Below are positions 26,537 to 41,365 of a DNA stretch of 64,000 nucleotides, in pieces. The stretch comes from Cacajao melanocephalus (Eukaryota > Chordata > Mammalia > Primates > Pitheciidae), in assembly GCA_963573385.1 (NCBI GenBank), contig CAUYLG010047082.1, positions 62,001-126,000 of the forward strand, written 5' to 3'. The translations under genes were made by a program, and so were the position numbers. Within the stretch, counting starts at the first letter, position 1. Each line of letters begins with the position of its first letter. The notes under the pieces are model-generated. The model was not told the DNA's origin. It saw nothing but the letters and a program-made list of their open reading frames with translations, and did no database searches.

Positions 26537-26720
26537 TTTCTAGCTTTAGTGCACATCAGAATCACCTGGAGGACTTGAACTAAAACAGAGAGCAAGGTAC
26601 CTTCCACAGAGTTTCAGATTCAGTGGGTTTGGCATAGTACCTGAGATTTGCATTTTTAACAAGTTCCAAGGTGATGCTGATGCTGCCAGTTAAGTGTACA
26701 CACTTTGAGAATCAGTGTCT
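26537..26720 (+). mobile_element. MER5A-type hAT-Charlie DNA transposon
   Basis: Diagnostic text in order: 'gcacatcagaatcacctgga', 'gagtttcagattcagtggg', 'gagatttgcatttttaacaa', 'gttccaaggtgatgctgatg' and 'cactttgagaatcagtg'. Nearly full length for this family of about 190 bases. Non-coding. Confidence 0.92.
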
Positions 26721-26809
26721 TATGGGAAAAACAAAATAAATGTTTTTTCACCATACTCTGGACTCTGATGACATCTGGGATTAGCTAGCAGGCTGAGCTC
26801 TTCTGGTAA

Positions 26810-27640
<831 letters not shown>

Positions 27641-28815
27641 CAGCATTGTCTTTCCTAATCATGGGGCATGATGCCTAGTTTACACACATGTGTATAGATA
27701 TATGTATATAAATGAGACATATTCATTGAATATCAGCTTGCTCTCTAAAAGTCATTAAAATAAAGGTAAACGTTTTATCCCTCACATGATACAATAGATA
27801 TCTGAGAAACTACTGCTTTTTCATATACAGCAAACACATTCTATGTATTTGATAACTGAGTTGAATTGCAAATAAAGAAAGCAGAAACAGCTTTCTTAAA
27901 AGTAAAATATATTTTGTTTTCATGTGTGTACTGTTGCTACCACACTTTATTTCTTTGGTTGTCATTTGTCTTACCCAAGCTAATTATCTTAATTATCACA
28001 AATTACAGGGAGGAAAAAAAGGAAAAGAAAAAATGAGATGAAATTTTTTTTGAAGTAATTTGAGTAGGGAGAAACATGATATAAAACAAGGAAGCATTCT
28101 CTAGAGATCCAGAGACACAGAGACTAAAAGTCTCCTTATGGGCTAAAGAGGGAAGAGGGAAACAGTGATTGTTTTGTATTGAACTGTTTCAGCGTCAGAG
28201 TAATACCATTTCTTTGTACAATTCTCTCACTGAACCATTTAAAGTACTTAGTAGTTTTTACCAACATTTCAATATGACAAGCTTATGAAGACCAATCTTT
28301 CATTAATTCCTGGATTTAAAAAGCTTTCTGCAATGTAGAAATCCATAAAAATGTACGCTGGCCTTAAGCCACAGGCTCAAATCCTGCTTTGTAAAAATTC
28401 TACATATAAATTCCCTAGATTAATTTTGACTGGGATTTTTTTACTAAAATATTATAAAAATTCACTCATGATCACTGCAACTAAAGAGCTAAAATAATCT
28501 GTAATAGGTGTTATGATACAATTCTCTTTAGAAAAAAAAATTCAAATGTAGCTTTACAAATGTTCAATGTCAAAAATATTTTTTATAAGACAACCAGAAA
28601 ACAGCATTTGCATTAAAACAGTTCTTTTTGGAAGAAGATTTTTGATCATAGAAACATGTCCAGAATCATCTGAATTCTACCGATACCATTCTGTCTCAAG
28701 CCACCACATCACCCTGGATGACAGCAGTAACCTCCTAAATAGTCCCCACATTTCTACCTGGAGGGTATTCTCAAAACAGAAGTCTGAGTGATCTAGGTAA
28801 AATGGAAATCGGATT
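27641..28815. other. No recognisable gene or repeat
   Basis: AT-rich intron. The frame at 28567-28791 has no recognisable features. Confidence 0.45.
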
Positions 28816-28819
28816 GTTA

Positions 28820-29045
28820 TTCTACAGCTGATTCGAGAATCCTTACACTGGCCTACCCAGCTAGCTGTGATCAGCACGGGTTCTTCCCCACCCTCTCTTA
28901 CTGTTCCTGTAATGCATCAGAGGAACAATGACACCTGGTTCACAGTCTTTTCACTCACTCTTCCCCACACCTGCAATGTTCTTCCCCCAAATATCCCAGT
29001 GGTTTGCTCTCTTACTTATTGGCACATTTTGGGGATTTAATAGAT
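28820..29045 (+). repeat. L2 fossil, plus strand
   Basis: 'gaatccttacactggcctac' and 'cctgcaatgttcttccccca' follow the sense L2 3'-region pattern. Overlapping frames at 28928-29113 and 29004-29327 are accordingly not regarded as genes. Confidence 0.5.
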
Positions 29046-31340
29046 GCATGGTCAATGAAAGGACTAAACCAACTAATACTATCACGTGGCTCTCATCTTC
29101 AAGAGCAAGCTAGAACCTATCCAGCATTTGTCACCAGAAGTTTTCCTATTCACATTTCCACATCTTGCAGTGATTTTAGGCACAGCTGCAGTACATGGCC
29201 ACACATGCTTCCCAAGCGTGCCATTCACAGTGCAGTTTCCATGAATTTCCATGAAATTCCTGAACTTGAGCAACACGGTGGCTCTGGCATTAGGACTCTG
29301 AATTTCCCTTGGAACACAACAAAATAAATCCACATAATCGTACCTTCAAAGATATTTTAATTTCAGAACAATTCAAACTATGCAATTTGTCTAACATCTA
29401 TTATATGTTATTGTATCGTGAAATACATTCAACAGACGGGAAAAGAAGAGGAAATTATCTGAAAACAAAAGATAGTTTCTTCCATAGGTTAATATACCCC
29501 CCAAATTAATATTGTGCTACTATACACAAAATATGGTAGTGCTTGCAGTGGGGATACAAAGGTAAATACAATATTTATCTTTGAAGCAGTTTCATTTTAT
29601 TAGAGAAGGCAGTGGATTATAGACATACTTTAACCCCAAAACTCGTATCAATTTGAAAGGGAGGTGTGAGGTATCACAGACTGAATGCATCATTTTTATT
29701 TCTGAATGGAGGTAATTTTTGTTTGGTTTTGTTCAACCTGCGGCCAGATCATGAAACAGAACATTGCCAGAATCCCAGAAGCAATTATCTGTACGGGGCA
29801 CTTTTTCAAATATTCTGATGATTAGAAATGGGGAAAAGCCAAGGTGGAAGTAATTGGGCTAACTGGTTTTAGTCAGATCTAGTGGTAACAAGATAAGTAC
29901 ATAAAAGGTAACTGAGGCAAGTTATTTATGGGGTGTGTCTACTAGAGGAGGGTAGTAACGCATGCCTGGTAAGAGCGGGTTGATGATAATGTAGCAGTCA
30001 GGTTTTAAACTAGCTGTAGGTAGGGGATGCTACTAAAGAGAGGTAGCTTGTTAATGCTAATTATGTCTGAGATCATTAAAAACGTGGAGGGGGCTCTTCT
30101 CTTTTTGCCTCTCTGAAAGGAGCCTTGCTGAGTGTCTTTTTCTGAGTCACCATGGCATTTCAAATATGCTTTCACTCTTTAATGCTAATCTCTCTAGCCT
30201 TTCCTCTATTCATTTTGTGGCTCTGTGTTTTGATGCCCTTGGCAGCCTGAGTTAGTGAATGCTGTTTTTCACGAGACAGACCTAATGTGATAAATGTGCC
30301 ACAGTTACTGGCCAATAAAACAGGTGGCCTGGTGAACAAGGAAAAGATACCAAGGGATCAACCTGGACAGCTTACTGTGAGACTGGGAGGCCCTGGATTC
30401 ATTCCTAAGTGAACATGAGACCAAGAATTTGTCCTGATTTGGACAGGTGGCAAGGAAGGTGTCTAGTGTGAAGATTATAGAAACAGAAGGCCAGGGCCCT
30501 GCGCTCAACTGGAAAGGAGGTCAGGAAGGTTAGAAATACTTTACTGAATTTATTTCTCCCCTGACTCTTTCTAAAAGGGTTATGAAATGCCAGAAAACCA
30601 TTGAGGGAGTTATGATGACTGTCTGATGGGGTGTGGGAATTTCTGCAGGCTAAGAAGAGGGAAGACTGGGTGAGAAGGTACAAGGGAGAGAGAAGGAATA
30701 GCGGGGAGGGATGAGGAATGGAAGGTAACACAATCTCATCACAGGTTTAAGTAATATACAGATTCAACAGAGATCAAGTATGCTTCAAAAGAGAAAATAA
30801 GTTCATGCTGGGCTTCCAACTATCTGCAGTGTTTTGTCACCTAAAGAGGAAGAGAAGGATGCAACTAGATGAGGAATACAACCTCATCAAAGACCCAGAG
30901 GTGAGCAGCCCTGTTTAGTTATAGGATGGGGTGCATTCTTACACTAGGGAGTTGTAAGGAAAGACATGAAGTAGACAAAAGGACTCAAAGACATTTTCTG
31001 AGTAACTAAAGAAAGGAACTCGTATCTCAGACTAAGTTAGAGCAGTAACGAGAATGGAGAGAGGCAGCTCCAAGAGCCCAGTGCTTACAGCCACTTCCTA
31101 GTAAAGCTCCAGGTCTTCTCACTGTGCTCGCACACCATCTCAGTAGGCTTTTCTGAGATACTCATTTCAAGATGTGTCAAGCAAAGGACAGAATATTTAA
31201 TAGCAGGGCACACAAACTTTGAGAGCAATTGTTTTAATTAAGGCAGAATAAGAAACTGCAAACAAGAATCTCAAAGTGCATTCGCTTGCTGAGTCAGAAT
31301 AGGTAAGACTGGAAAAACAGTGTTGCTCTCCCTGCCCCAC
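29046..31340. other. No confident feature
   Basis: Mixed-composition intron. A weak reverse-L2 fragment may lie near 29530-29620 ('gtggggatacaaaggtaaat'). The long minus frame at 30405-30731 lacks any family resemblance or splice context. Confidence 0.4.
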
Positions 31341-31343
31341 CAA

Positions 31344-31381
31344 CATGTGTGTGTCTGTGTGTGTGTCTGTGTGTGTGTGTG
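31344..31381 (+). repeat. TG microsatellite
   Basis: Interrupted (TG)n with two TCTG variants. It reads as CA in the transcript of the minus-strand gene. Confidence 0.95.
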
Positions 31382-31844
31382 AATCTTCACAACACACAAA
31401 CTTCACAGACACTACAGAGTTCTCCAAGATGAGCCACGTTGAGATTTGTAGCTACAGAGAAAAGCCTCTGTGATTTACCCAGTTAAATGAGCACATACTT
31501 ATGGAAATAATGAAGTAATGGGAACAATCCATTATTTTTCCTTTAAAGAACTGTTTAGACTGTTGAGCACAATGTCTGCTCTCTTATTTGTAAGGTTACT
31601 TATAATCTTCAGTCTTCCTGCAAGCAATTATTCCCTTTCTCTGGTCTTTTTGTTTATAAGTAAAGAAGTATTTCTTAGTCAAGCTTTTTCTTAATCCTAG
31701 GTTTTTACTGTGTCTCTTCTTCCCTTAATTTGTCCCTTTATTTATACACCTTATTCAATTTTTTTTTCATATTTTGAATCATTCTCCAGGACATTATTAT
31801 GGTTTTTATTATAATTTAAAAATAATAAATGCCCACTGTCACAA

Positions 31845-32015
31845 TTAACTGAGCATTTATTATGTGCTACTTTATACAATTGTAAATAAATACAACTTTA
31901 GGCCATAGTAATCTCCAGATTATGACACTGAGGAGCAGAGAGTGCAGAAAGCTACATCATGCTTAGGGAGATAATCTGCAGTAGGGCTGAGTGTGCCTCG
32001 TTCCAATTCCATGTC
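31845..32015 (-). repeat. MIR fragment, minus strand
   Basis: 'ctgagcatttattatgtgct', then 'gacactgaggagcagagag', in the order expected for a reverse-complement MIR; the later part is eroded. Confidence 0.6.
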
Positions 32016-32745
32016 ACTGTTAAAAATCTTTTGCACTGTTTACTCCCTACATCCACATCTAAATTTAGTTCTTATCATCTTGCCTTTGTGGCTTCTAGAG
32101 TCCTATACAAAGACAGATTCAAAACAATGTATGCTAATTTTATATAACTGTACCTCTCCTTAGCAAAGCATGACCTAGTTATAAACAATTTTTTTTTAAA
32201 GTGGATTCTATTCCCATACACAATAAAGGGGGCACAGATGAGAAAAGGGAAGTTGAAAACTAATCAAAGGGCAGTCTACCCTTCTTTACTCATTCTTGTA
32301 TTGAAAAAAAGTTGATTGACCAACCTTCCTAGGCGAAGCACTGTGATCAGGGCTGGAAACCCTGCGGCAAGGCCACGTTGGTTATTGGGTTGGGTTTTGA
32401 GTTACAGCTTCTTCACTTTTCATGTAAGTGTAATCTCACTTAGTTATTAGAAGGACAAGTGAGATAGCGTAAAGAAAACCATGGAGGGTGAGGTCTGGTG
32501 CCTTGTCTCCTTCTCTTTTCACTAACTTCTCCGTGAACTCCTTTCCTTTTGCGCCTTTCAGGTTCTCAAGCTGCCCTTCCTCCCTGGGGCGTTCAAGAAC
32601 ATAATGATCAGAGCTCCCTGGGTTTCTTTACCAGCAGTCCTCCACAAGAGCAATCTGGCTCTGGGTCTGTGTTACCACTGGGGACCCACAAGGCTCACAT
32701 TTAGTAAGAGCATATCTTTGACAGAACAAGGAAAACCATAAATAT
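32016..32745. other. No recognisable gene or repeat
   Basis: Unique-looking sequence with no credible exon or repeat. Confidence 0.4.
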
Positions 32746-32749
32746 ATTG

Positions 32750-32985
32750 TGAGCTGGAGTGTCAGAAGCAGCTTACATTCTTGCTCTGCCAACTTACTAG
32801 TCATAGGGCCTTCAATGTGCCACTTAAACTCGTGGAATCTTAAATGTTATATTTGCAAAATATGGGTAATATTATTTCTGCACAGGACTCAGGAACTGAC
32901 AAAAAATATGCATAAAAGCACCCAACGCTTGGTCAGGAATGTAATTGTTAAACACTCAGCTTTAGTAATAACAGCACTAGCATTA
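32750..32985 (+). repeat. MIR fragment, plus strand
   Basis: 'cttgctctgccaacttacta', 'caatgtgccacttaaactcg' and 'caaaatatgggtaatattat' follow the MIR consensus in order. The 98-codon frame at 32749-33045 lies over it and is not a gene. Confidence 0.75.
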
Positions 32986-33324
32986 ATGAGCACATATGTG
33001 TCCAGCATGATGCCAAGCTCTTTCTTTTCTATAAATTTTCATTAACTCCGGAGTAAGGACACACCATATTATTTGAATTCATTTACTCATCCTAATATTG
33101 TGAAGCATTTTGCAATCCTATTGTACAACACAGTTTTATTTCTTTCTTGTTTTTTGGAAGAGCTATAATAAAACTTTGTGAGTCAGAAAGGACATCACCA
33201 AAGAATGTCATCATACCACATCTTAGCATGGTCTTAGCATTCTATATGTTGACATAGGAGATATTAACACTGCAGTATAGCACAAATGGCCCTGTAAAGA
33301 ATTTAACTACTATTAACTGGCACT

Positions 33325-33500
33325 GATACCTTGGGTAATATACCCCAAAGTTACTGCTTGACGATATCACTTTCCTCATCGGTAAAATGAACATAGTCAC
33401 AAACTCTCCCCATCTGGTTTTTGTGGGAATTAAATGAGATGCTATACGTGAATTTCTCAGGTTACAAAAGTACTCAGTAAATGTACTATTATAGTATATT
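33325..33500 (+). repeat. MIR fragment, plus strand
   Basis: 'cactttcctcatcggtaaaa', 'gggaattaaatgagatgcta' and 'actcagtaaatgtactatta' are clear MIR segments. Confidence 0.85.
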
Positions 33501-33749
33501 ATGAATTCATTAAATATATATGATATATTCATCAAATATATTATAATATTTGAAGATTTCATAATGAAATTATATTTAATAGAGACTCCATGCAAGTGGT
33601 CTTTCTCTACTTTTTATTCCCTTCTTGCTTAATTTTTATGTCTTAAAGTTTACATGTTGAGTTCTATTAAATAATTTTGGATAATTGGTTGGTTACTGTA
33701 ATAATTCTCCTGCTATCTACTTTAACAATAGACTAAAATGCTTGTTCTT

Positions 33750-34044
<295 letters not shown>

Positions 34045-34671
34045 GATGCTTGTTCTTTCATATTTTATTGAAGTATACAACCTTCATAAAAGTAACGTGC
34101 TCATTATAGACAATTTGCAATAGGAAAGATTAGGCCTTCCAAACAAAGGAAAACAAAAGGTTGCATGTCTAAAAAGCTAATACACCCATTCTAAACATTC
34201 TGATGTTTTAAAAAGTTTCTTTCACTTTCTAATGACTTAGTTATTTTGCAGAATTTAATCATATTCCATGTAAAATTTTTATTCTTTTTTCACCTAACAT
34301 AATAACATAGGCAGTTGTCTCAGTATTAGGTATCCTTCATAACCTTAATTTAGGAATTAAAAGATTTCATCAAATGGGAATAATCCCAGTTCATTTAACC
34401 ATCTCCCTTTTTTAGATATTTGGATCAGATATTTCAGATGTATGCTTTCCCATTGTTACCTCTAACAAGTAGCAAAGTCAGGGCTCAATTACTATCTTTG
34501 CTGATAATCTTAAACATTAAAAAAACCTGTATTTCCTTAAAATATATTCTCAGAAGAGAATTATTGAGAATAAGTGTTAGGGCAGCTTGAGGGAATTCAT
34601 TATTATTTAAATTTGAATTCCTTTGATTTCCAGTGAAATTGAATGTTTACTTAACTTTTCAAACCAGTTGT
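34045..34671. other. No recognisable feature
   Basis: AT-rich intronic sequence between two Alu elements. Some of it, near 34060-34350, vaguely resembles the flank of an old L1 but cannot be assigned. Confidence 0.35.
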
Positions 34672-34762
34672 CAGGAGGCAGCGGTTTCAGTGGGCCAAGA
34701 TCGCGCCACTGCACTCCAGCCTGGGCGAGACAGCAATATTCCGTCTCAAATAAATAAATAAA
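34672..34762 (+). repeat. Alu right-end fragment with an (AAAT)n tail
   Basis: Only the last ~75 bases of an Alu remain (from GGAGGCAGCGGTTTCAGTGG through ACTCCAGCCTGGGCGAGACA), plus an AAATAAATAAATAAA tail. A 5'-truncated insertion is the simplest reading. Confidence 0.9.
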
Positions 34763-35635
34763 CCAGTTGCAGTTCCTCTTTAAGGAGTCATTTGTTCACA
34801 TCGCTTGGTCTTTATGGTCTATTTTCCTTGTAGTTGTATAGCTTTTAATGTCTTAAGAAGATTGATCTTTTAGTTTTTGCCTTTACAGAAATTATTCTTT
34901 AAGAGTTTATTGTTTCTTAATCATACGACTTTTCAGAAACAAATCAGTACTTTAATTTTTCCTTAATTCTTTGCTTTTAAGCAAAAACCATTTCCTATTT
35001 CTTCCCATTTTAGTTATGGGAAAGTTTTAATTATAAAAGGCTTTGGAAAATATCTTACGTAAAATACACAAAGGTATGAAGATTAAATTGTATTAATTCA
35101 TTAGACACATTTTAATAATAGGGAATTTAGAAATAAAAAATCACAGGTGAGGAATGAAATAGTTTGGAACAACCTTTAGAAAAACCTTAATCTATGTATC
35201 TGTGAACTGCTGATGCTCTTCTTATTGGAGCATTAAAGGGACACTAAACATTGATTTTTTAAAAAAGATGGTTTGGTCTTAAGTATTAAACATAATTGTA
35301 ATCTCAATGTAATTTTGCAAAGACTCAAACTGTATTTTCCTTTTTAATTAAGGCAATATTGTTATTTGGTTCATTATTTTAAAAAGTACTCTTGCTGTTT
35401 TTGAAGTGACTAAAAATGAAAGGATAAAACATAGCCTCAATCCATTACCATCTTCTAAGTTGCTTTAGTTATGAATAATAAAAAATAATATAGGCCATTC
35501 ACCGATTCAATTCATTACATAATATAATTCAAGCCTCTACTTTCAGTGCTCATTGATGAAAGACCAAACCTGTTGTTTTAACACTGTCCTCCAGAGCCTG
35601 CTTTTAAAAGTGAAACAAGTAGTATACGAACTATC
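34763..35635. other. No recognisable gene or repeat
   Basis: AT-rich intron without credible frames. Confidence 0.45.
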
Positions 35636-36073
35636 TGCTATGGTTTGGATATGGTTTGCCTGTTGCTACCAAAGCTCCTGTTGAAATTTGATCCTCAATA
35701 TGGTGACATGGTAGGTGGGGCCTACAGGAAGGTTTCTGGGTCATGAAGGTGGCTCCGTCATGAATGGTTTGGTGCCCTTATAGTGGTAGTGAGTTCTCTG
35801 GTGAGACTGGATTAGTTCTCATGACTATGGATTAGTTCCCATGAGAGTGAATTCTCATAAAGCCAGGATGCTCCTCTGGTTTTCTCTCTTCTCATCTTTC
35901 TTCTTCCCCTTTGACCTTCTTCTACCAAGTTATGAGGTAGCACAAAAGCCCTCACCACAAACAAGGGCAATGCCCTTGAATTTTCCAGCCTGCAGACATA
36001 AATAAACCTTTTTTCTTTATAAATTACCCAGTCTCAGGTATTCTTTCATAGTAACACAAAATGGACTAGGACA
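35636..36073 (+). mobile_element. Solo MST/MLT1-type MaLR LTR with target duplication
   Basis: Starts TGCTATGGTTTGGATATGGT and ends AATGGACTAGGACA, the ends expected of an MST-class LTR. Internal landmarks include 'aaatttgatcctcaatatgg', 'atgaatggtttggtgccctt', AATAAA near 36000 and 'aaattacccagtctcaggta'. The flanks ctatc (35631-35635) and ccatc (36074-36078) look like a 5-bp target duplication with one change. No internal region remains, so it is a recombined solo LTR. Confidence 0.92.
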
Positions 36074-36109
36074 CCATCCTAGAGAAATACAGAGTATAAT
36101 AATAACAGT

Positions 36110-36372
36110 AGAAAGCTCTGGATTTAAAAGTTGAAAGAGCTGGGCTTTTAAAGTTCTTCCTCCACTAAACACATTAAAAATTTCTGAAATAGAAAGTCAC
36201 TTAAAAATTCTGATATCTAATTCAGTCAAATTTGATTAGGATCCATTCCTACCTCACAGGGGTTGGATGATGGAGCAAAAAAGACTCAGGGACAAGAGAA
36301 CATAAGATAGATGGAAAAGTGTTTAATAAATGTATAACAGTAGCATTCTAAAAGTGACAATAGAGCCAAATA
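36110..36372 (+). repeat. Probable MIR fragment
   Basis: 'agctgggcttttaaagttct', 'cctacctcacaggggttgga' and 'gtgtttaataaatgtataac' are in MIR order, though diverged. Confidence 0.5.
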
Positions 36373-36479
36373 ATAATAAGCCAGATAATTATAATTTTTA
36401 AAAATCTATACTTTTATATGAGCTCACAAGTAAGAATGATAGAATAACTGACTTTAAAGCTAATTAAACTATTATGTTT

Positions 36480-36605
36480 ACAGTTTGTGCCTTCCCAGTT
36501 TGTAAGATCCACTACAGCCTGTCTTATTCTCTACTGTGTCCCTATATCTAGTATAATGCCGAATATATACTGAGCTGGGTGCTAAAAGTAAGAGGTTCAA
36601 GACGC
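36480..36605 (+). repeat. Tentative L2 3' fragment
   Basis: 'gtttgtaagatccactacag' with 'gtccctatatctagtataat' resembles a decayed L2 3' end. Confidence 0.35.
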
Positions 36606-38125
36606 ATCACTACACAGCTGATCCCTTGAAAATGAACTATGTCACTGTATCAATAACAAATATAACAAGGCCATAGGTTTTTAGAAACTCACCATTAAGA
36701 GGAAAACAGGAAAGGAAGAAACTGTCCAAGTTGTACATAAAAGAGTAGTTTTTTTCAATAGCATTATAATCTGCTCCCTTTCAACTTTTCACACATCAGT
36801 CTGTAATATTTCATTAATTCCTCATCTCCTAGAATTTATATACAGTAGGTACCTTATAACAAATATTCGCTGATTTAAATTGTTTCAATCGAGATCAAAT
36901 TTACTACTATGCACCTACAGAAAACATTTATAATGCATTCTATCTGAAAAAGTTTTTTCTAGTAATTTTGAGAGAGACTTCTTGTCTTCACCTTCATTCT
37001 TTTGGAGGGCACAGGGGAATCTACAGAGAATTCCTTGAATTATAGGCCCACATGAGACACCAACGCACCAAACCCTCACCTTTGAGATTTATAAACTGAA
37101 TTCAATAAAGACTTTACATTATTTGCTTCATATGAACATGGGAATACTTGACAACATACGAATACACAATGTTATATTATTACTAATGCCACAGTTTGAA
37201 ACCAATTGCATTCCTTACAATTTTGATAAAAGAGCTGTGAGAAATTGGGTATATGTTATAGACAACAAGAAATTGCAGTACTGGAAAACATTCTGGAGTC
37301 CATGTCAATCTTTCACTTTACAGATAATAAATCTAAATCCCAGAGACTATAGGTATCACACAGCACAACATTTAACCAACTGATTGAACCAACTGTATAA
37401 ACCTGCCTAGCTTTCTTTCTTGTAAGCCAATCTGAAAAAAAAAAAAGGCAATCTGCAATGCAATCCCTTCCCCCAAACAATACTAGTGGATACAAAAATA
37501 CAAATAACGGATAGTATTTAAAAATATTGTCTTCTAATCACCATTGCAGCAAACACAAATTCCTAAAATTCCTTCTGTCTAATCCCAACTGGATAGTATC
37601 TTCCATGTACTTGTATCATTAACAAGCAAATCAGAAGCACAACATCACACAAGAGAGTGGATTTCCCATACAACAAAACTCACTCACTCTGGCATTTTCA
37701 TTGGCATTTGCAAAAGCATTTTAAGAAGACTCAAAACACATATATTTCATTTAAACATTTATTTTTAAGCTAAGGAAGTGTTATTATTCATTCAATCTGT
37801 TGGCGTAACAATCTAAGAATATATATAACCAGCAAGTTGGCAAGGAACTGATACGAGAATCATAGTATGTATTTTCTTAAACAAGAAATAAAAATTCAAA
37901 TAGACCATCCTTTCGGGCAATTTTGTAATACAGATCCGATTCTAGAATGGAGGATTTTCCTAACTGAGCTCAATAAACATTGCACATTACTGTGTAAACA
38001 GCAATATACTAGATATACTGACGATGCAAAAATGGAAAACACACCATCCCTACTCTTAATTATGTTAGAATCTTCTAAAGGAAGTAAACATATAATTTTA
38101 ATATAAATATTTACATTCCCACAAC
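36606..38125. other. No recognisable gene or repeat
   Basis: AT-rich intron. Plus-strand frames at 37123-37383 and 37867-38106 have no detectable family features. Confidence 0.45.
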
Positions 38126-38129
38126 TACT

Positions 38130-38640
38130 TCCAAGTCCAAGACACCATCATCTCTTAATGAAAATATCGCAACAACTATCTACAGTTTCTCTCGTTCTAC
38201 TCTGACCTTTCTCTAGTCCTATCTTCTCCACATGGTCCCTTCCAGTACACTTAGAATAAAATGCAAAACTCCTTAGCTCAGTCTCCAAGTTCCTATGGGC
38301 TCTACCTCTGATTCCTCTGTGGCCTCCTTTCCTCCCATTTTCCCACCTGGTTCAATGTGTTCCAGTCACATTAGCTTTTTTTTCTCTGCTGTGAACACAA
38401 GCTTGATACTGCCTTGGTCCTCTGTACTTTCTATTTCTTCTATATGAACCTGGCTCTTTAATAGTTGGATTAACATAGAGATTTCAAATATCATATTCTC
38501 AAAGATGCTTTATCTGACTACCTTGTCTCAAGGAGTATCCAACTTCCTAACTCATCATCTTCTAAAGATGACATCATCCTGTTTATTTCCTATAGAGCGT
38601 GACTTACTTTCTGAAAACAGAACGGTACGGTTGTGCCTAG
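38130..38640 (+). repeat. L2 fossil, plus strand
   Basis: A run of sense L2 landmarks: 'gacaccatcatctcttaatg', 'cttagaataaaatgcaaaac', 'ctccaagttcctatgggctc', then 'caaagatgctttatctgact'. Confidence 0.8.
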
Positions 38641-39430
38641 TAGACACACTGCACAAATATTAAAATTACTAAAAAACATTCTCTATGAACTTTAAGCTAA
38701 GTCATGACATATGAATTTGAGTTCTAAAACTGTACAGCAGGACCTACTGATCAAAAATATCTACCTACCTCTCTATTTGCCAGTATTTTGGGGTGGGGGA
38801 AAACCCAAAAATAAAACCACAAAAAACCCAAACAAAACAGAGTATGTTTTACGGAAGAAAAAGCATGACAGTAATCAAGGAATCCAAAACTTACCTGTAA
38901 TTAACTTGAGCAAGTTAATTTCATTTCTCTAGGCTCCAATCTACTTATTTGTTCAACAGATGGGTTATATGACATAATTTTAAAATAACTTTACAGTTCC
39001 AGTTCTAAAATTCAATCCTTTGAAATAGATCCCTCTAAATGAAAATTTGCATGGTTTATAATCTGAGCATAGTGAGCAAAGAATATCATGCACTCAATTA
39101 TGGGCTTCCCCTCTTTTTGTAGATTAATTTGCCCTAACTACTATTCCTTTTTGCCCTAACTACTACCTCATTTTGAGTTCTATTACCAACTCCCAAGTAG
39201 GAAAAAAATATGGGAGCTTATAAAATTTCATAAAATACCTAACATTATATTTCATAAAATTACATTGAATTATATAATCATTCCTCCTTTAGAAAATAAA
39301 ATACTTCTCGTATGTATGTCAAAAAAAACTTAAAACAATCAAAAGTACTAAGAAGAATCAGTTTTTACAGATACATTTAAAGACATTTGTTATCATTGCT
39401 TTCCAAATACTATATAAAATAAAAAGTTTG
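38641..39430. other. No recognisable gene or repeat
   Basis: AT-rich intron. The 73-codon frame at 38711-38932 has no family features. There is a local direct repeat of 'ttgccctaactac' near 39130-39170. Confidence 0.4.
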
Positions 39431-39432
39431 CA

Positions 39433-39741
<309 letters not shown>

Positions 39742-41365
39742 GTTTGTAGAACTTTCTGTTCAACTAAATCCAAAAATTTCTTAAGGGAGAAACACCTACT
39801 AGTATCGCCACTAGAAAATAATATTTTAGGAGCATTATGTAATGTAAAAATCATAATAACTTTTTTTATAAGATAGAAGATGGATATAACCAGATTAATA
39901 AGGGAGCCAACTTTTAAAATTAATAAAATAATGAAATTGCAATTCAGATGGCGCAACGATAATGTTTAATGAAATTGATTGTGAAAAACCTATGTATAAT
40001 ATTTTCCATAGTATTATACTTAAGCTTAGAAGATGCAGTAAGTAGAATTAGTACGAGGCAAATGAAATGCAGGCAGCAAAGAGGGGAAAAAAATCTCCTA
40101 TTTTATAACACGCAATGACAGGCAGCCCTTTAGCACTTAGGGAAAATCACCATGAAACTACTTTCATGGACAGCTGAGGTACCCAAAAATACTAGGCATG
40201 AGAAAATCCTGAAGCACTTCAATAGGAAAACCTATAACAATAAAAATAAAATCTGTCGCAAACTTAAATTAGTTGACTACTATTTTAACATGCCATTACA
40301 ATGGCATTGTGAGACAAAATCAGGAGTTGTACCATCCTGCATTAATGCTGAGAAGATAATGTGCTGCAATCGTAGGTTTGTAAACATAGACACACAATAA
40401 CATAAATTAAAACATGGATTTGTGGTTGTTTGAGTGTCTCCATCATTTTATTATTTCTATTCTTCTACACTTGCAGTCTGTCACCGATTCATTTGTACAG
40501 CTGGAAACTGGGAAAAGGAATTAAATATTCTACTAGTATATTAGCTTTAGTTCCTTATATTTAATTTCTGTCCACTTTTAAGTTTACTACTTGATCGTCA
40601 CTAATACATCAAAGTCAACAGTGATCAAAAAGCCACTTTTCCCCCACGAGGGATCAGCAAAAGTAAATGCTTTTTGGCTCCCTAAAAGAAATTCCAACTG
40701 CAAATCTGGTAGAAATAAGCACATCTTACACAATACCAAACCAGCCATATACTTCGCCTCACTAAACACATGACTCACTACTAATGACAGAGCAGAGTGT
40801 GACAGAGTTGTTATATAACCTCATTCTAGACTGATTAAGGCCAAGGCTAAATGAAATGAGACAGCCATTTTTTGTACCCTTTATAGCTTATTCTTGGCCT
40901 CAATATTTGGCATTTATAGGCTGGTGTACATCTATATCTTCCAGAAAGCAAGATTTTTGAAGCCAAAAGGTAAACTTCTAAAACTTCAAAATGACATGCT
41001 CAAAAAGCAATACATTATCATTTAGAATGAAAAAGAAGCAAATGTTTTATTATAAACTATGCATAAGGCAAAGAGCTAGATGCTTTCCTGATGAGATCTC
41101 ATTTAAACTCCACACTGAACTTGAAAAAAACAACTGTCCAATGCCATCCCTGTTAAAGTCCTATTAAAATTACTAAAGGAAAGTATAACGCACAGCCCCT
41201 TTAATAGGACTGTTTTGAATGAGAAGGTAGGAATATAACATGAGGCTAAATCTGCAGTAACAGAGTCCGTCTCCTCTTAAAATGTTCTTTACCAGCAAAA
41301 CCTAGATCTTGTATCAACATTAATAGTAAATGTGGAGGACATGGAAAAAGCTATCAACTACTCAC
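39742..41365. other. No recognisable gene; possible MIR scrap near 41045-41125
   Basis: Intronic sequence directly downstream of the exon at 41366-41447. 'gatgagatctcatttaaact' near 41090 may be a reverse MIR remnant. The opposite-strand frames at 40587-40778 and 40591-40773 mirror each other and lack family features. Confidence 0.4.

Noticed and set aside
30405..30731. 108-codon minus-strand frame rich in Ser, Leu and Pro
   Set aside because: No domain, no adjacent splice sites in a frame compatible with the TPR exons, and embedded in ordinary intron.
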